64,000 nt of DNA from positions 4,123-68,122 of the forward strand of contig NZ_JBFRGP010000017.1 in NCBI RefSeq assembly GCF_052115385.1. Reading direction: 5' to 3'. The translations under genes were made by a program, and so were the position numbers. How positions within the stretch are numbered: position 1 is the first letter of the stretch; the number at the start of each line of letters is the position of its first letter. The notes under the pieces were generated by a model. That model saw nothing but the letters and a program-made list of their open reading frames with translations, ran no database searches and had not been told where the DNA came from. Shown in pieces: positions 51,229-61,000 of this stretch. Source of the stretch: Dyella_D sp052115385. GTDB taxonomy: Bacteria > Pseudomonadota > Gammaproteobacteria > Xanthomonadales > Rhodanobacteraceae.

Positions 51229-51501
51229 TCAGGCCGCCGCCGGGAAATCCCGCAGCTGGGTGGTGCCGATACCCTCTTCGGGCAGCATCACCGGGATGCC
51301 CTCGTCGATGCGGTAGACGACCTTGCGATCGACCGTGATCAGGCCTTCCTGCAGGGAGGCCTCGACCCGGGCACCGGCCACGTTGTCGACCTGGCCCTGG
51401 GCGATGGCGGCGTTGAGGGCGTCCAGCTCGTTCTTGCCGAGCGGCCGCACCGCGGTCTTGCTGACCGGACAGCAGAGGATGTCGAGCAGGCGCTTGTCCA
51501 T
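51229..51501 (-). CDS. Trm112-like small protein
   Basis: 90 aa starting MDKRLLDILCCPVSKTAVR, the YcaR/Trm112 pattern, with a Cys-Cys pair at 10-11 but no second CxxC, and VVYRIDEGIPVMLPEEG in the C-terminal half. Members act as partners or stabilisers for other enzymes (methyltransferases in eukaryotes and archaea; unclear in bacteria). Somewhat longer than the usual 60 aa due to an insert around 25-55. Divergent from purE. Confidence 0.82.
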   Translation of the reverse strand: MDKRLLDILCCPVSKTAVRPLGKNELDALNAAIAQGQVDNVAGARVEASLQEGLITVDRKVVYRIDEGIPVMLPEEGIGTTQLRDFPAAA

Positions 51502-51562
51502 GAAGGAGTCGTGTGGTGACGCGGAAAGGTCCGTACAATAGCCCCTTTTGGACGGCCGGACC

Positions 51563-52066
51563 ATGACTTCGACAGGCAAGGCGCCGCGGGTGGGCGTAGT
51601 GATGGGTTCCCGTTCCGACTGGGAAACCATGGAGCATGCGGCCAGCGTATTGACCGAGCTGGGCGTGGCCCACGAGGTGCGCGTGGTCTCGGCGCATCGC
51701 ACGCCGGACCTGCTGTTCCAGTACGCCGAACAAGCCCCCGGCCGCGGCATCCAGGTGATCGTCGCCGGTGCCGGCGGCGCCGCCCACCTGCCGGGCATGC
51801 TGGCGGCCAAGACGCGGTTGCCGGTGTTCGGCGTGCCGGTGCAGTCCAAGGCCCTGAACGGCATGGATTCGCTGCTCTCCATCGCGCAGATGCCGGCTGG
51901 CATCCCGGTCGGCACCCTGGCCATCGGCCGCGCCGGCGCCACCAATGCCGGCCTGCTCGCCGCCGCCGTGCTGGCCCTGCACGATGCCGAGCTGGCGGCG
52001 GCGCTGGATGCGTTCCGCGCCCGCCAGACCCAGACCGTGCTGGACAACCCGGACCCGCGCCAGTGA
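51563..52066 (+). CDS. purE: N5-carboxyaminoimidazole ribonucleotide mutase
   Basis: 167 aa. Moves the carboxylate of N5-CAIR to CAIR in purine synthesis. Blocks: GVVMGSRSDWETM (about 11-23), VVSAHRTPDLLF (about 43-54), AGAGGAAHLPGMLA and GIPVGTLAIG, all in the substrate pocket. ATG 51563 chosen; the TTG at 51548 has no support. GTGA overlap with purK. Confidence 0.96.
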   Translation: MTSTGKAPRVGVVMGSRSDWETMEHAASVLTELGVAHEVRVVSAHRTPDLLFQYAEQAPGRGIQVIVAGAGGAAHLPGMLAAKTRLPVFGVPVQSKALNGMDSLLSIAQMPAGIPVGTLAIGRAGATNAGLLAAAVLALHDAELAAALDAFRARQTQTVLDNPDPRQ

Positions 52067-53217
52067 GCGAGCGCCGCCAACCCGTGCTGGGCATCCTCGG
52101 CGGCGGGCAGCTCGCCCGCATGCTGGCCCTGGCGGCAGCGCCGCTGGGGGTGAAGACCCTGGTGGTCGACAGCGCGCCGGACGCCTGCGCCGCCCAGGTC
52201 GCGCCGTTGCTGGCGGCGGACTGGACCGACTACGCGGCGCTGGAGCATTTCGCCCGCCAGGTCGACGTGGTCACCTTCGATTTCGAAAACGTGCCGGCCG
52301 CGACCGCGCACTGGCTGGCCGAGCGCGTGGCGGTGTTTCCCGCTCCGCGCGCGCTGGCGGTGGCGCAGGACCGGCTGGCCGAGAAAACCTTGTTCCGCGA
52401 ATGCGGGCTCGAAACGCCCGCCTTCATGGCAGTCGATACCCGCGCCGAGCTGGATCGCGCCCTGGCCACGGTCGGCGCGCCGGCGATCCTCAAGACGCGC
52501 CGTCTCGGCTACGACGGCAAGGGCCAGTTCCGCCTGCGCAGCGTGGCCGATGCCGACGCCGCCTGGGCGGCGCTGGGCGCACAAGCGGCGGCGCACGGGT
52601 TGATCCTGGAAGCCTTCGTGCCGTTCGAGCGCGAGCTGTCGGTGGTGGCGGTGCGTGGCCGCGATGGCGATTTCCGCACCTGGCCGCTGACCCAGAACTG
52701 GCACACCGACGGCGTGCTGTCGCTGAGCCTCGCGCCGGCGCCGGCCGTCGACGGGCTGCAGGAGCGCGCCACCGCGCTGGCCCGCACCCTGGCCGAGCGG
52801 CTGGCCTACGTGGGCGTGTTCGCGCTGGAGCTGTTCGTCAAGGACGGCCAGCTGCTCGGCAACGAGATGGCGCCGCGCGTGCACAACTCCGGGCACTGGA
52901 CCATCGAAGGCGCGCTGACCAGCCAGTTCGAGAATCACGTGCGCGCCGTGCTCGGCATGCCGCTGGGCGATACCTCGGCGCGCGGGCTGTCGGCGATGTT
53001 CAACTGGATCGGCGAACTGCCCGATGCTGCGCCGGTGCTGCGCGCGATCGACGGCCACTGGCACGACTACGGCAAGCAGCCGCGTCCGGGCCGCAAGGTC
53101 GGGCACGCGACGGTGTGCGCGGTGGATGCGGCGTCGATGACGCAGCGCCTGGCCGCCATCGCAGGCGCCCTGGGGCGGGAGCCGCAGGCGGCGCCTGCCG
53201 TCGAACTGCTGGGCTGA
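52063..53217 (+). CDS. purK: N5-carboxyaminoimidazole ribonucleotide synthase
   Basis: 384 aa ATP-grasp enzyme that makes N5-CAIR from AIR, bicarbonate and ATP, feeding PurE. LGILGGGQLARMLA (about 9-22) is the N-terminal nucleotide-like fold; ILKTRRLGYDGKGQF (about 143-157) the ATP-grasp lid; EMAPRVHNSGHWTIEGALTSQFENH (about 267-291) the metal and substrate site. GTG 52063 overlaps the purE stop by 4 bases. Confidence 0.96.
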   Translation: MSERRQPVLGILGGGQLARMLALAAAPLGVKTLVVDSAPDACAAQVAPLLAADWTDYAALEHFARQVDVVTFDFENVPAATAHWLAERVAVFPAPRALAVAQDRLAEKTLFRECGLETPAFMAVDTRAELDRALATVGAPAILKTRRLGYDGKGQFRLRSVADADAAWAALGAQAAAHGLILEAFVPFERELSVVAVRGRDGDFRTWPLTQNWHTDGVLSLSLAPAPAVDGLQERATALARTLAERLAYVGVFALELFVKDGQLLGNEMAPRVHNSGHWTIEGALTSQFENHVRAVLGMPLGDTSARGLSAMFNWIGELPDAAPVLRAIDGHWHDYGKQPRPGRKVGHATVCAVDAASMTQRLAAIAGALGREPQAAPAVELLG

Positions 53218-53255
53218 GTGCTGCCATGAAGTCGCCGCGATAAAATCCGCACCAC

Positions 53256-53287
53256 AAAAAACGGAGCCGTCGCCGGCTCCGTTTTTT
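53256..53287. terminator. Bidirectional Rho-independent terminator, purK/sodB
   Basis: An 8-9 bp stem (ACGGAGCCG / CGGCTCCGT) with A6 on the left and T6 on the right, lying between the two convergent stops, so it can serve both strands. Confidence 0.92.
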
Positions 53288-53307
53288 ATGTGATCCCAAG
53301 GAAAGGA

Positions 53308-53886
53308 TCAGGCCAGGTTCTTGGCCGCGAAGTCCCAGTTCACCAGGTTCCAGAACGCTTCCACGTACTTCGGGCGCGCATTGCGATAGTCGACGTAGTA
53401 GGCGTGTTCCCACACGTCGCAGGTCAGCAGCGGCTTGTCGGTGCCGGTGATCGGCGTGGCGGCGTTGGAGGTGTTGACGATGCCCAGCGAGCCGTCCGGG
53501 CGCTGCACCAGCCAGGTCCAGCCGGAACCGAAGTTGCCGACCGCCGACTTGGAGAACTCTTCCTTGAACTTGTCGAACGAGCCGAAGGCCTTGTTGATGG
53601 CGTCGGCCAGCTTGCCGCTGGGCTCGTTGCCGCCCTTGGGGCTGAGGCTGTTCCAGTAGAAGGTGTGGTTCCACACCTGCGCGGCATTGTTGAACACGCC
53701 GCCGGACGACTTCTTGATGATGTCCTCCAGCGCGGCGTTCTCGAACTCGGTGCCCTTGATCAGGTTGTTGAGATTTGTCACATAGGCCTGGTGGTGCTTG
53801 CCGTAGTGGTACTCCAGCGTCTCGGCCGAGATGTGCGGCTCGAGCGCATTCTTTTCGTAGGGCAGGGCGGGGAGTTCGAAGGCCAT
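53308..53886 (-). CDS. sodB: Iron superoxide dismutase
   Basis: 192 aa cytoplasmic enzyme. Metal ligands: His in LEYHYGKHH (about 24-32), His in QVWNHTFYW (about 68-76), Asp and His in DVWEHAYY (about 156-163). The Gln in NNAAQVWNH is placed as in Fe-type rather than Mn-type enzymes. Typical length and no signal peptide. Confidence 0.95.
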   Translation of the reverse strand: MAFELPALPYEKNALEPHISAETLEYHYGKHHQAYVTNLNNLIKGTEFENAALEDIIKKSSGGVFNNAAQVWNHTFYWNSLSPKGGNEPSGKLADAINKAFGSFDKFKEEFSKSAVGNFGSGWTWLVQRPDGSLGIVNTSNAATPITGTDKPLLTCDVWEHAYYVDYRNARPKYVEAFWNLVNWDFAAKNLA

Positions 53887-53955
53887 GGGAGGCTCCTGGG
53901 CGTTGGCTGAGGAAAGTCGGGGCAGGCGCCGCGGGACGGCGGGCCGGTGCGCGAC

Positions 53956-53964
53956 TGATACACT
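53956..53964 (+). promoter_or_regulatory. Extended -10 promoter candidate for grxD
   Basis: TGATACACT has the extended TG and a 4/6 -10 hexamer about 40 bases before the grxD start. No convincing -35 box was seen. Confidence 0.35.
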
Positions 53965-54002
53965 ACCGGTCTCGCTGCATTGTAGTGATGAATCCCCGAG
54001 CT

Positions 54003-54329
54003 ATGGACGTTAACGAGCGAATCAAGGCTGTGCTCGCCGAGCACCCCATCGTGCTTTTCATGAAGGGCACGCCGCAGTTCCCGATGTGCGGCTTCTCCAG
54101 CCGCGCGGCGCAGGCGTTGAAGGAGGCGGGCGCGGACGTCCACTCCATCAACGTGCTCGCCGATCCGGAAGTGCGCGCCGCGCTGCCGCACTACGCCAAC
54201 TGGCCGACCTTCCCGCAGCTGTTCATCCAGGGCGAGCTGATCGGCGGCTGCGACATCGTCGAAGACCTGAAGGCTTCCGGCGAACTGGCGCGCATGGTGA
54301 TCGACGTCAGCGGGGCAGCGCAGGCATGA
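54003..54329 (+). CDS. grxD: Monothiol glutaredoxin (Grx4 type)
   Basis: 108 aa. The CGFS active site (PMCGFSSRA, about residues 29-37), KGTPQFP before it and NWPTFPQLFIQGELIGGCDIV after it are diagnostic for the iron-sulfur-carrying class. It binds a glutathione-ligated 2Fe-2S cluster and shuttles clusters. ATG 54003 fits the family start (MDVNERIK); ATG 53988 would add five residues. ATGA overlap with the next gene. Confidence 0.95.
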   Translation: MDVNERIKAVLAEHPIVLFMKGTPQFPMCGFSSRAAQALKEAGADVHSINVLADPEVRAALPHYANWPTFPQLFIQGELIGGCDIVEDLKASGELARMVIDVSGAAQA

Positions 54330-55093
54330 GCTTGGTCAGTCGACGTCTTCCCGCCGATTGGGTGCTGCAGCCGGGCGCCTTGGCGAATCGCGTGATCCTG
54401 GTCACCGGTGCGTATGGCGGTCTCGGCGCCGCGGTGGCGCATGCGGCTGCACGCGCGGGTGCCACGGTGGTGATCACCGGCCGGCGCCGGCGCCAGCTGG
54501 AGCAGCTTTACGACGCGATGGTCGCGGAACAGCTGCCCGAACCGGTGATCCATCCGCTCGATCTCGAAGCCGCCACGCCGAACGATTACCAGGCCGTGGC
54601 CGATGGCCTCGAACGCGACTTCGGCCGCCTCGACGGCATCGTCCACGCTGCCGCCAGTTTCGATGGCCTCACGCCGATCGCCATGCACAAGCCGGACGAA
54701 TGGCTGCGCGCGCTGCACGTCAACGTGTCGGCGCCGTTCGCGCTGACCCAGGCCTGCATGCCGCTGCTTAGCGCTGCGCCGGACAGCGCGGTGGTGTTCG
54801 TGCTGGATGCTCCCGAACTGGTGCGCAAGGCGCACTGGGGCGCGTACGGCGTGTCGAAGGCCGCGACCGAGCGCTTCGTCGAGATCCTGCATCAGGAAAC
54901 CGAAAACACGCCGCTGCGCACGCACGCGCTGCTGCCGGCGCCGATGCGCACCGCGCTGCGCCGCCAGGCCTATTTCGGCGAGGACACCAGCAAGCTGCCG
55001 CTGCCGGACGCCAGCGCGGAAGCGGCGGTGTACCTGCTGAGCGCGCAGGGTGCGGCGGCGCGCGGCGGCATGCTCGATCTGCGTCATGATTGA
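54326..55093 (+). CDS. Short-chain dehydrogenase/reductase, YciK-like, without the usual catalytic serine
   Basis: 255 aa Rossmann-fold protein: cofactor loop TGAYGGLG (about 27-34), TGRR for the adenosine phosphate side, NNAG-equivalent HAAAS and YGVSK (Tyr174, Lys178). The residue 13 before the tyrosine, normally Ser, is Asp161 (FVLDAPE) so classical SDR chemistry is doubtful. Translationally coupled to grxD. Might be a weak reductase or a non-enzymatic family member. Confidence 0.85.
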   Translation: MSLVSRRLPADWVLQPGALANRVILVTGAYGGLGAAVAHAAARAGATVVITGRRRRQLEQLYDAMVAEQLPEPVIHPLDLEAATPNDYQAVADGLERDFGRLDGIVHAAASFDGLTPIAMHKPDEWLRALHVNVSAPFALTQACMPLLSAAPDSAVVFVLDAPELVRKAHWGAYGVSKAATERFVEILHQETENTPLRTHALLPAPMRTALRRQAYFGEDTSKLPLPDASAEAAVYLLSAQGAAARGGMLDLRHD

Positions 55094-55128
55094 GCAGCAA
55101 CGCGCGTCGTCGAGCCAGGGGGATTGAG

Positions 55129-55740
55129 ATGGAAACGCAGATGACCACGCTGTCGGCGGCGATCTTGCTGTTCCTGATCATGGATCCGCTGGGCAATATC
55201 CCGATCTTCCTGAGCCTGCTCAAGGACGTCGCGCCCAAGCGCCGGCGCCGGGTGATGGTGCGCGAGCTGCTGATCGCGCTGGGCGTGCTGCTGGGTTTCC
55301 TGGTCGGCGGCCAGCACCTGCTGAAGCTGCTGCAGCTGCGGCAGGAATCGATCAGCATCGCCGGCGGCATCGTGCTGTTCCTGATCGGCATCCGCATGGT
55401 GTTCCCGCCGGCGGACGGCGGCGGCATCTTCGGCAAGGCCGGCGAAGGCGAACCGTTTATCGTGCCGATGGCGATCCCCGGCGTGGCCGGTCCCTCGGCG
55501 ATGGCGGCGCTGCTGCTGCTGACCAGCACCCAGCCGGGGCGCACCGCCGACTGGGCAGTCGCGCTGCTCGGCGCCTGGCTGGCGACCGCGGTGATCCTGC
55601 TGTGCTCCACTTATCTGTTCCGCTGGCTCGGCGAGAGCGTGCTGACCGCGCTGGAGCGGGTGATGGGCATGCTGCTGATCGCGCTGTCGGTGCAGATGTT
55701 CCTGGGCGGGCTGGCCGCGTATCTGCATCTTGCCGTTTGA
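55129..55740 (+). CDS. MarC family integral membrane protein
   Basis: 203 aa with six predicted helices; typical MarC/YhcE blocks FLIMDPLGNIPIFLSLLK (about 16-33), SIAGGIVLFLIGIRMV (about 80-95) and VPMAIPGVAGPSAM (about 115-128). The ATG at 55129 follows CAGGGGGA. Transport function has been proposed for the family but not settled. Confidence 0.88.
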   Translation: METQMTTLSAAILLFLIMDPLGNIPIFLSLLKDVAPKRRRRVMVRELLIALGVLLGFLVGGQHLLKLLQLRQESISIAGGIVLFLIGIRMVFPPADGGGIFGKAGEGEPFIVPMAIPGVAGPSAMAALLLLTSTQPGRTADWAVALLGAWLATAVILLCSTYLFRWLGESVLTALERVMGMLLIALSVQMFLGGLAAYLHLAV

Positions 55741-55857
55741 AACGATCCGGGCACTTTGCCTGGGCAAAATACCCGTGCCGATCGGCCATGCCCTGCGGGG
55801 ATCACCTTGCTGTCATAATCCGCGGCGAGCATGGGCGAAGTCGTTAAGGAGACGATC

Positions 55858-57570
55858 ATGCTAAGTGTCGAACAGACCCTCACTGAACGTCTGCCATGGC
55901 TGGCACAGCACCCTGGTCTGCTGCGTTCCGCTGCAGGGCTGCTGGGCCGCCTCGCCGACGAAAATGGATTCAATCGCGTACTCACCAGGATCGGTGAGTC
56001 GGAAGGTTTCGATTTCGTCGAAAAGGCGCTCGAAGTGCTGGGCGCGAATTACTACGTCAATCCGCGCGAGCGCGAGAACATCCCGGTCGAGGGTGGCGTG
56101 CTGGTGGTGGCCAACCATCCGTTGGGGATGGTGGACGCGATCACCCTGCTGCACCTGGTCGGCTCCGTGCGCAGCGACGTGAAAATGCTGGGCAACGACT
56201 GGCTGGCCTCGATTCCCCAGCTCAATCGCCTGCTGCTGCACGTGGACGTGTTCGGCAAGGGCGCGGCGTCGCGCATGCGCGAGATCTACCGCGCGCTGGA
56301 CCGCGGCGAAGCGCTGATCGTGTTCCCGGCCGGCGAAGTGTCGCGGATGCGTCCGGACGGCGTGCGCGACGGGCGCTGGTCCGACGGCTTCGCGCGCCTG
56401 GCCATGCGCAGCAAGACGCCGGTGCTGCCGATCCACGTCGGTGCGCGCAATTCCACCATGTTCTACGGCCTTTCGATGCTGGCCAAGCCGCTCAGCACCG
56501 CGATGTTGCCGCGCGAAGCGGTGGCGCCGATCAAGCGCCGCATCGCCTTCAGCGTCGGCGCCCTGGTCGGCGCGGACGAGCTGGAACAGCGCAGCGGCGG
56601 TTCCGCCCAGCAGGCGGCCAAGCTGATGCGCCGGCATGTGTACCGGGTGGGCCGCCATCGCGGCCTGATCTTCGGCGGGCAGTCGCCGATCGCGCATCCC
56701 GAACCCACCGAGCGGGTGGTGGCCGACCTGGCCGCGCACGCCGAAAAGCTCGCCGATCTCAACGACGGCAAACAGGTGCTGCTGCTGCAGGGCGCCGCCG
56801 ACAGCGCAGCGCTGCGCGAGATCGGCCGCCTGCGCGAGCTGACCTTCCGCAAGGTCGGCGAAGGCACTGGCGCGCGGCGCGACCTCGACGCCTACGATCC
56901 GCACTACGAGCACCTGGTGCTGTGGGATCCCAAGGCGCTGCGCATCGTCGGCTCGTACCGCTTCGGCCACGGCGGCCAGATCATCGCCGAGCGCGGCATG
57001 AAGGGCTTGTACACCTCCAGCCTGTTCAATTATTCGCCGGCGCTGGAATCGCGCCTGTCCCAGGGCCTGGAACTCGGCCGCAGCTTCATCGCGCCGGCGT
57101 ACTGGCGTTCGCGTGCGCTGGACCAGCTGTGGCAGGGCATCGGCCTGTACCTGCAGCGCCATCCGAACCTGCGCTACATGTTCGGCCCGGTCAGCATGTC
57201 GGTGAGCCTGCCGCGCGAGGCGCGCGAATGGATCGCCGCGGCGCACCAGCATTATTTCGGCGTGACCGGCCTGGCCGCCGCGCGCCAGCCGTTCGTGATT
57301 TCGCCGGCGGTGATCGACCTGGTGCGCGCCGCGCTGGAAGGTCTCGATCCGGCCGCCGGCCTGGGCAAGCTCAAGCACCATCTGGACGCACTCGGCGTCA
57401 GCCTGCCGGTGCTGTACCGCCAGTACGTGGACCTGGTGGAGCCGGAAGGCGTGCAGTTCCTCGATTTCGGCGAAGACCCCGGTTTCTCGGGCTGCGTCGA
57501 CGGCCTGGTGATGCTCGACCTGGACACTTTGAAGCCCGCGAAGCGCGCCCGTTACCTGGGTAAATCCTAG
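55858..57570 (+). CDS. olsF: Two-domain acyltransferase, OlsF-type (ornithine lipid synthesis)
   Basis: 570 aa from ATG 55858 with AAGGAG 6 bases before it. The N-terminal half is a PlsC-like O-acyltransferase (ANHPLGMVD at about 86-93, then FPAGEVSR at about 157-164). The C-terminal half (from about 295) is an OlsB/hemolysin-like N-acyltransferase (REIGRLRELTFRKVGEGTG, DLDAYDPHYEHLVLWD, ELGRSFIAPAYW). This is the domain order described for the bifunctional OlsF of Serratia, which makes ornithine lipids from ornithine and acyl-ACP. The assignment is by domain order and remembered similarity. Followed by a possible weak terminator stem (GCAGGCT/AGCCTGC, 57598-57618). Confidence 0.82.
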   Translation: MLSVEQTLTERLPWLAQHPGLLRSAAGLLGRLADENGFNRVLTRIGESEGFDFVEKALEVLGANYYVNPRERENIPVEGGVLVVANHPLGMVDAITLLHLVGSVRSDVKMLGNDWLASIPQLNRLLLHVDVFGKGAASRMREIYRALDRGEALIVFPAGEVSRMRPDGVRDGRWSDGFARLAMRSKTPVLPIHVGARNSTMFYGLSMLAKPLSTAMLPREAVAPIKRRIAFSVGALVGADELEQRSGGSAQQAAKLMRRHVYRVGRHRGLIFGGQSPIAHPEPTERVVADLAAHAEKLADLNDGKQVLLLQGAADSAALREIGRLRELTFRKVGEGTGARRDLDAYDPHYEHLVLWDPKALRIVGSYRFGHGGQIIAERGMKGLYTSSLFNYSPALESRLSQGLELGRSFIAPAYWRSRALDQLWQGIGLYLQRHPNLRYMFGPVSMSVSLPREAREWIAAAHQHYFGVTGLAAARQPFVISPAVIDLVRAALEGLDPAAGLGKLKHHLDALGVSLPVLYRQYVDLVEPEGVQFLDFGEDPGFSGCVDGLVMLDLDTLKPAKRARYLGKS

Positions 57571-58002
57571 GGAAACTTCCTATGCCGCAGTCGGAAGCAG
57601 GCTGCTAGCCTGCTTAAGCTTTCGTTGGTCCGTCATGTGCCGTGGCTCGGCCGGATCCCAGGGGACGAAGGCTGGTGGTTTGAGTACCTCTATAGTCAAG
57701 TAACTGTTTTCACGTCACTTGTGTTGCGCTCCACTGCGGTGGTATGGGGCGGCGCGGAGATAAAAAGGACGTGAATCCGTTACATAAGTGTCATAGAATG
57801 CCGTTAAAGTCCGTTTAACACTTTGTTGGCAGGCGGGGCGGTCTCGCCACAAGAAAGCAGCACCAGGCGAAAGCTTCGGACAGCTACACACATTCCGGGG
57901 AAATCAATCTGCGTGGAATCACTGCCTGGCTGGAGCCGGGCATCCGTGTTTTTGGTTTCTGCTTGTCATTTTTTAAGTTGCGCGCCCAAGGGGTCAATCA
58001 CA
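57571..58002. other. Long non-coding leader upstream of the TonB-dependent receptor
   Basis: About 430 bases without a supported gene, visibly more AT-rich than the flanks. Contents: the GCAGGCT/AGCCTGC stem at 57598-57618 and a perfect inverted repeat GTTAAA-GTCCG-TTTAAC at 57803-57819, about 185 bases before the receptor start. The reading frame that extends the receptor upstream through this region has no plausible protein sequence. Confidence 0.5.
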
Positions 58003-61000
58003 GTGAATAGCCGAATTCGTGCCAAGGTCCTGCCGTTTGCGATCGCGTCGATGCTCGCCATGTCGGTGCCGGCGATCGCCCAGGACACGTCCTCCTCCAT
58101 CAGCGGCCGCGTGCTCGACGCCAATGGCCAGCCGGTCTCTGGCGCCTCCGTGCAGATCGTGCATGAGCCGTCGGGCACCACCAAGACCACCACCACCGAC
58201 GCCAACGGCCGCTACGCTGCCTCCGGCCTGCGCGTGGGTGGTCCGTTCGATGTGAAGGTGAACAAGGACGGCCAGCTCACCGAGCAGGACAACGTCTATC
58301 TGCAGCTGTCGCAGGACACCGCGGTGAACCTCACCGTCGGCGCCGCCGCGGCTGCCAAGAACCTCGAGGGCGTGACGGTTTCCGCCACGGCCGGTTCGCA
58401 GCTCTTCACTTCCGAGAACAAGGGCCTGTCGACCAACGTGTCGCAGCGCCAGCTGAAGATGACCCCGGCGCCGAGCGGCAACATCGCCGACATCGCCCGC
58501 CTCGATCCGCGCGTGAACGTGGACCACGTCACCGGCGCGATCTCGGCCAACGGCCAGAACGCCCGCCTCAACAGCATCAAGGTCGACGGCCTCGGCGTGG
58601 GCGATCCCTTCGGCCTGAACGGCAGCGGCCTGCCGACCGTCGGCTCGCCGATCGCGATGGATACCATCGAGGAATACTCGATCTCCACCGCCAACTATGA
58701 CGTGACGTCCGACTCGGTGGGCGCCGAGATCAATGCCGTCACCAAGAGCGGCACCAACGATTTCCACGGCTCGGTGTACTACACGTACAAGAACACCGAC
58801 GACATGGTGGGCAAGGCCGGCTGGCTGCAGAAGAACCGCGACTACACCGAGTTCGACACCAACTGGAAGGCGGGTGTCACCTTCGGCGGTCCGATCATCA
58901 AGGACAAGCTGTTCTTCTTCGCCAGCTACGAAAAGGAAAAGGTCACCGGCCTGAGCTCGGGCGCCGCCAACGGCCTCGACAGCACGCTGACCGGCGGCTC
59001 CACCGGCAACAAGATCTCGCCCAGCGACCTGACCCGCATCACCAACGCGGCGACCCGCCTCGGCCTGGTGCCGGGCAGCCTCGGCGCCAACGCCGGCACC
59101 CTGGACGACAAGCGCTACCTGGTCAAGCTCGACTGGAACATCACGGACCACCACCGTGCCAGCCTCGCCTACCAGCGCACCAAGGAGTTCAAGCCGAACC
59201 CGCAGGGCAACACGACCAACTCGATCGGCCTGAGCAGCTACTGGTACAACGTCGCCACCGACAACAAGAACTACACGCTGCAGTTCTTCGACGACTGGAC
59301 CGACACCTTCTCGTCCGAGACGAAGCTGTCCTACAGCGACTTCTACCTGCATCGCACGGTTTCGACCCAGCAGCCGATGGTCACGGTGCGCGCGAGCAAC
59401 ACCACCAGCACCTCCGCGCCGAGCGTGAATCTGGGCGAAGACCAGTTCAGCCATTACAACTCGGCCAAGGTCAAGGACCTGAGCGCGTTCTGGGCGGGCA
59501 CGCTGTACCTGGGCGACCACACCGTGAAGGGTGGCTTCGACTACAGCCGCAACCGCATCTACAACCTGTTCGGCCGCACCGAATTCGGCGCCTACACCTT
59601 CAACAGCATCCCCGCGATCGAGCAGGGCCTGTACTCCGGCTACAGCCTATACCAGCCGGCGCCCGGCTACGACATCAACGGCATCGCGGCGAAGTGGGAG
59701 CTGCGCGAGCGCGACGTGTTCCTGCAGGACACCTGGCAGGTCAACAACAACCTGTCCGTGCAGTACGGCTTCCGCGTCAATCACTACATGACCGACGACA
59801 AGCCGCTGTACAACGCCACGTTCCAGCAGCGCTTCGGCTTCAGCAATGCCGGCACCGTCAATGGCAGCACCCTGGTGCAGCCGCGCTTCTCGTTCAACTA
59901 CACCTTCGACACCGACCTGAAGACCCAGCTGCGCGGCGGCGTCGGCCTGTTCCAGTCCAGCCCGCCGACGGTGTGGATGACGAACCCGTACCAGAACAAC
60001 GGTATCAACATCGTCACCTACCAGTACGACCGCCAGACCTCGGGTCTGTGCCGCTTCGGCAACAACAACAACGTGCCGTGCCCGGCCTTCAGCTCGAATC
60101 CGCTGCAGCAGAACACCTCCGGCGCCGGCGTCACGCCGCAGATGGCGGTGGACTCGATCGATCCGAACTTCCAGCTGCCGAGCGTGTGGAAGGCTTCGCT
60201 GGCGATCGACCGCGAGCTGCCGTGGTGGGGCGTGATCGCCACCGCGGAATATCAGCGCCTCGAGACGCGTGACGGCATCCTCTACAAGAACCTCAACATC
60301 GGTGCGCCGTCGGGCATGCTGCCGGATGGCCGCTTCACGTACTACGGCTGCATCGGCGGTGCGCAGGCGCTCGGCGGCGCTACCGGCGCCAACTGCGGCA
60401 CCAACCCGAACGGCACCGTGACGGGCGGGGCCATCGTCAACAACTCGCGCATCCGTTCCGACGCCCGCTTCGCCCAGGGCGTGACCTACCTGACCAACAC
60501 CAGCAAGGGCAAGGCCGAGTCGCTGACCCTGTCGCTGAGCAAGCCGTTCGCCGACAGCTGGGCCGCCAGCCTGAGCGTCACCGGCTCGCACGCCACCGAA
60601 GTGAACCCGGGCACCTCCAGCCAGGCCACCTCGAACTTCAGCAACAGCGCCTGGACCAACCCGAACGAAGACGTCGCCTCGACCTCGAACACCAACGTGC
60701 CGCTGCGCGTGAATGCTTCGGTGGCCTGGTCGCACAACTTCTTCGGCAACTACGCCACCACCGTCAGCCTGTTCTACGACGGCCACAAGGGCGTGCCGTA
60801 CAGCTGGGTGTTCGGCAACGACGCCAATGGCGACTCCTACTCGCGTAGCGACCTGGTCTTCATCCCGAACCCGGGCCAGGTGATCATCGCTGCCGCCACT
60901 CCGGCCCAGGCCGCGAAGCTGGAGCAGCAGTTCTACGCCTTCATCAAGAGCGACGACTACCTGAGCGACCACCAGGGCAAGGTGGCCGGCCGCAACGCCG

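Noticed and set aside
57823..58002. N-terminal extension of the TonB receptor
   Set aside because: The true signal peptide begins at GTG 58003 after AAGGGG; the extension is not like any exported protein N-terminus and runs through the promoter region.
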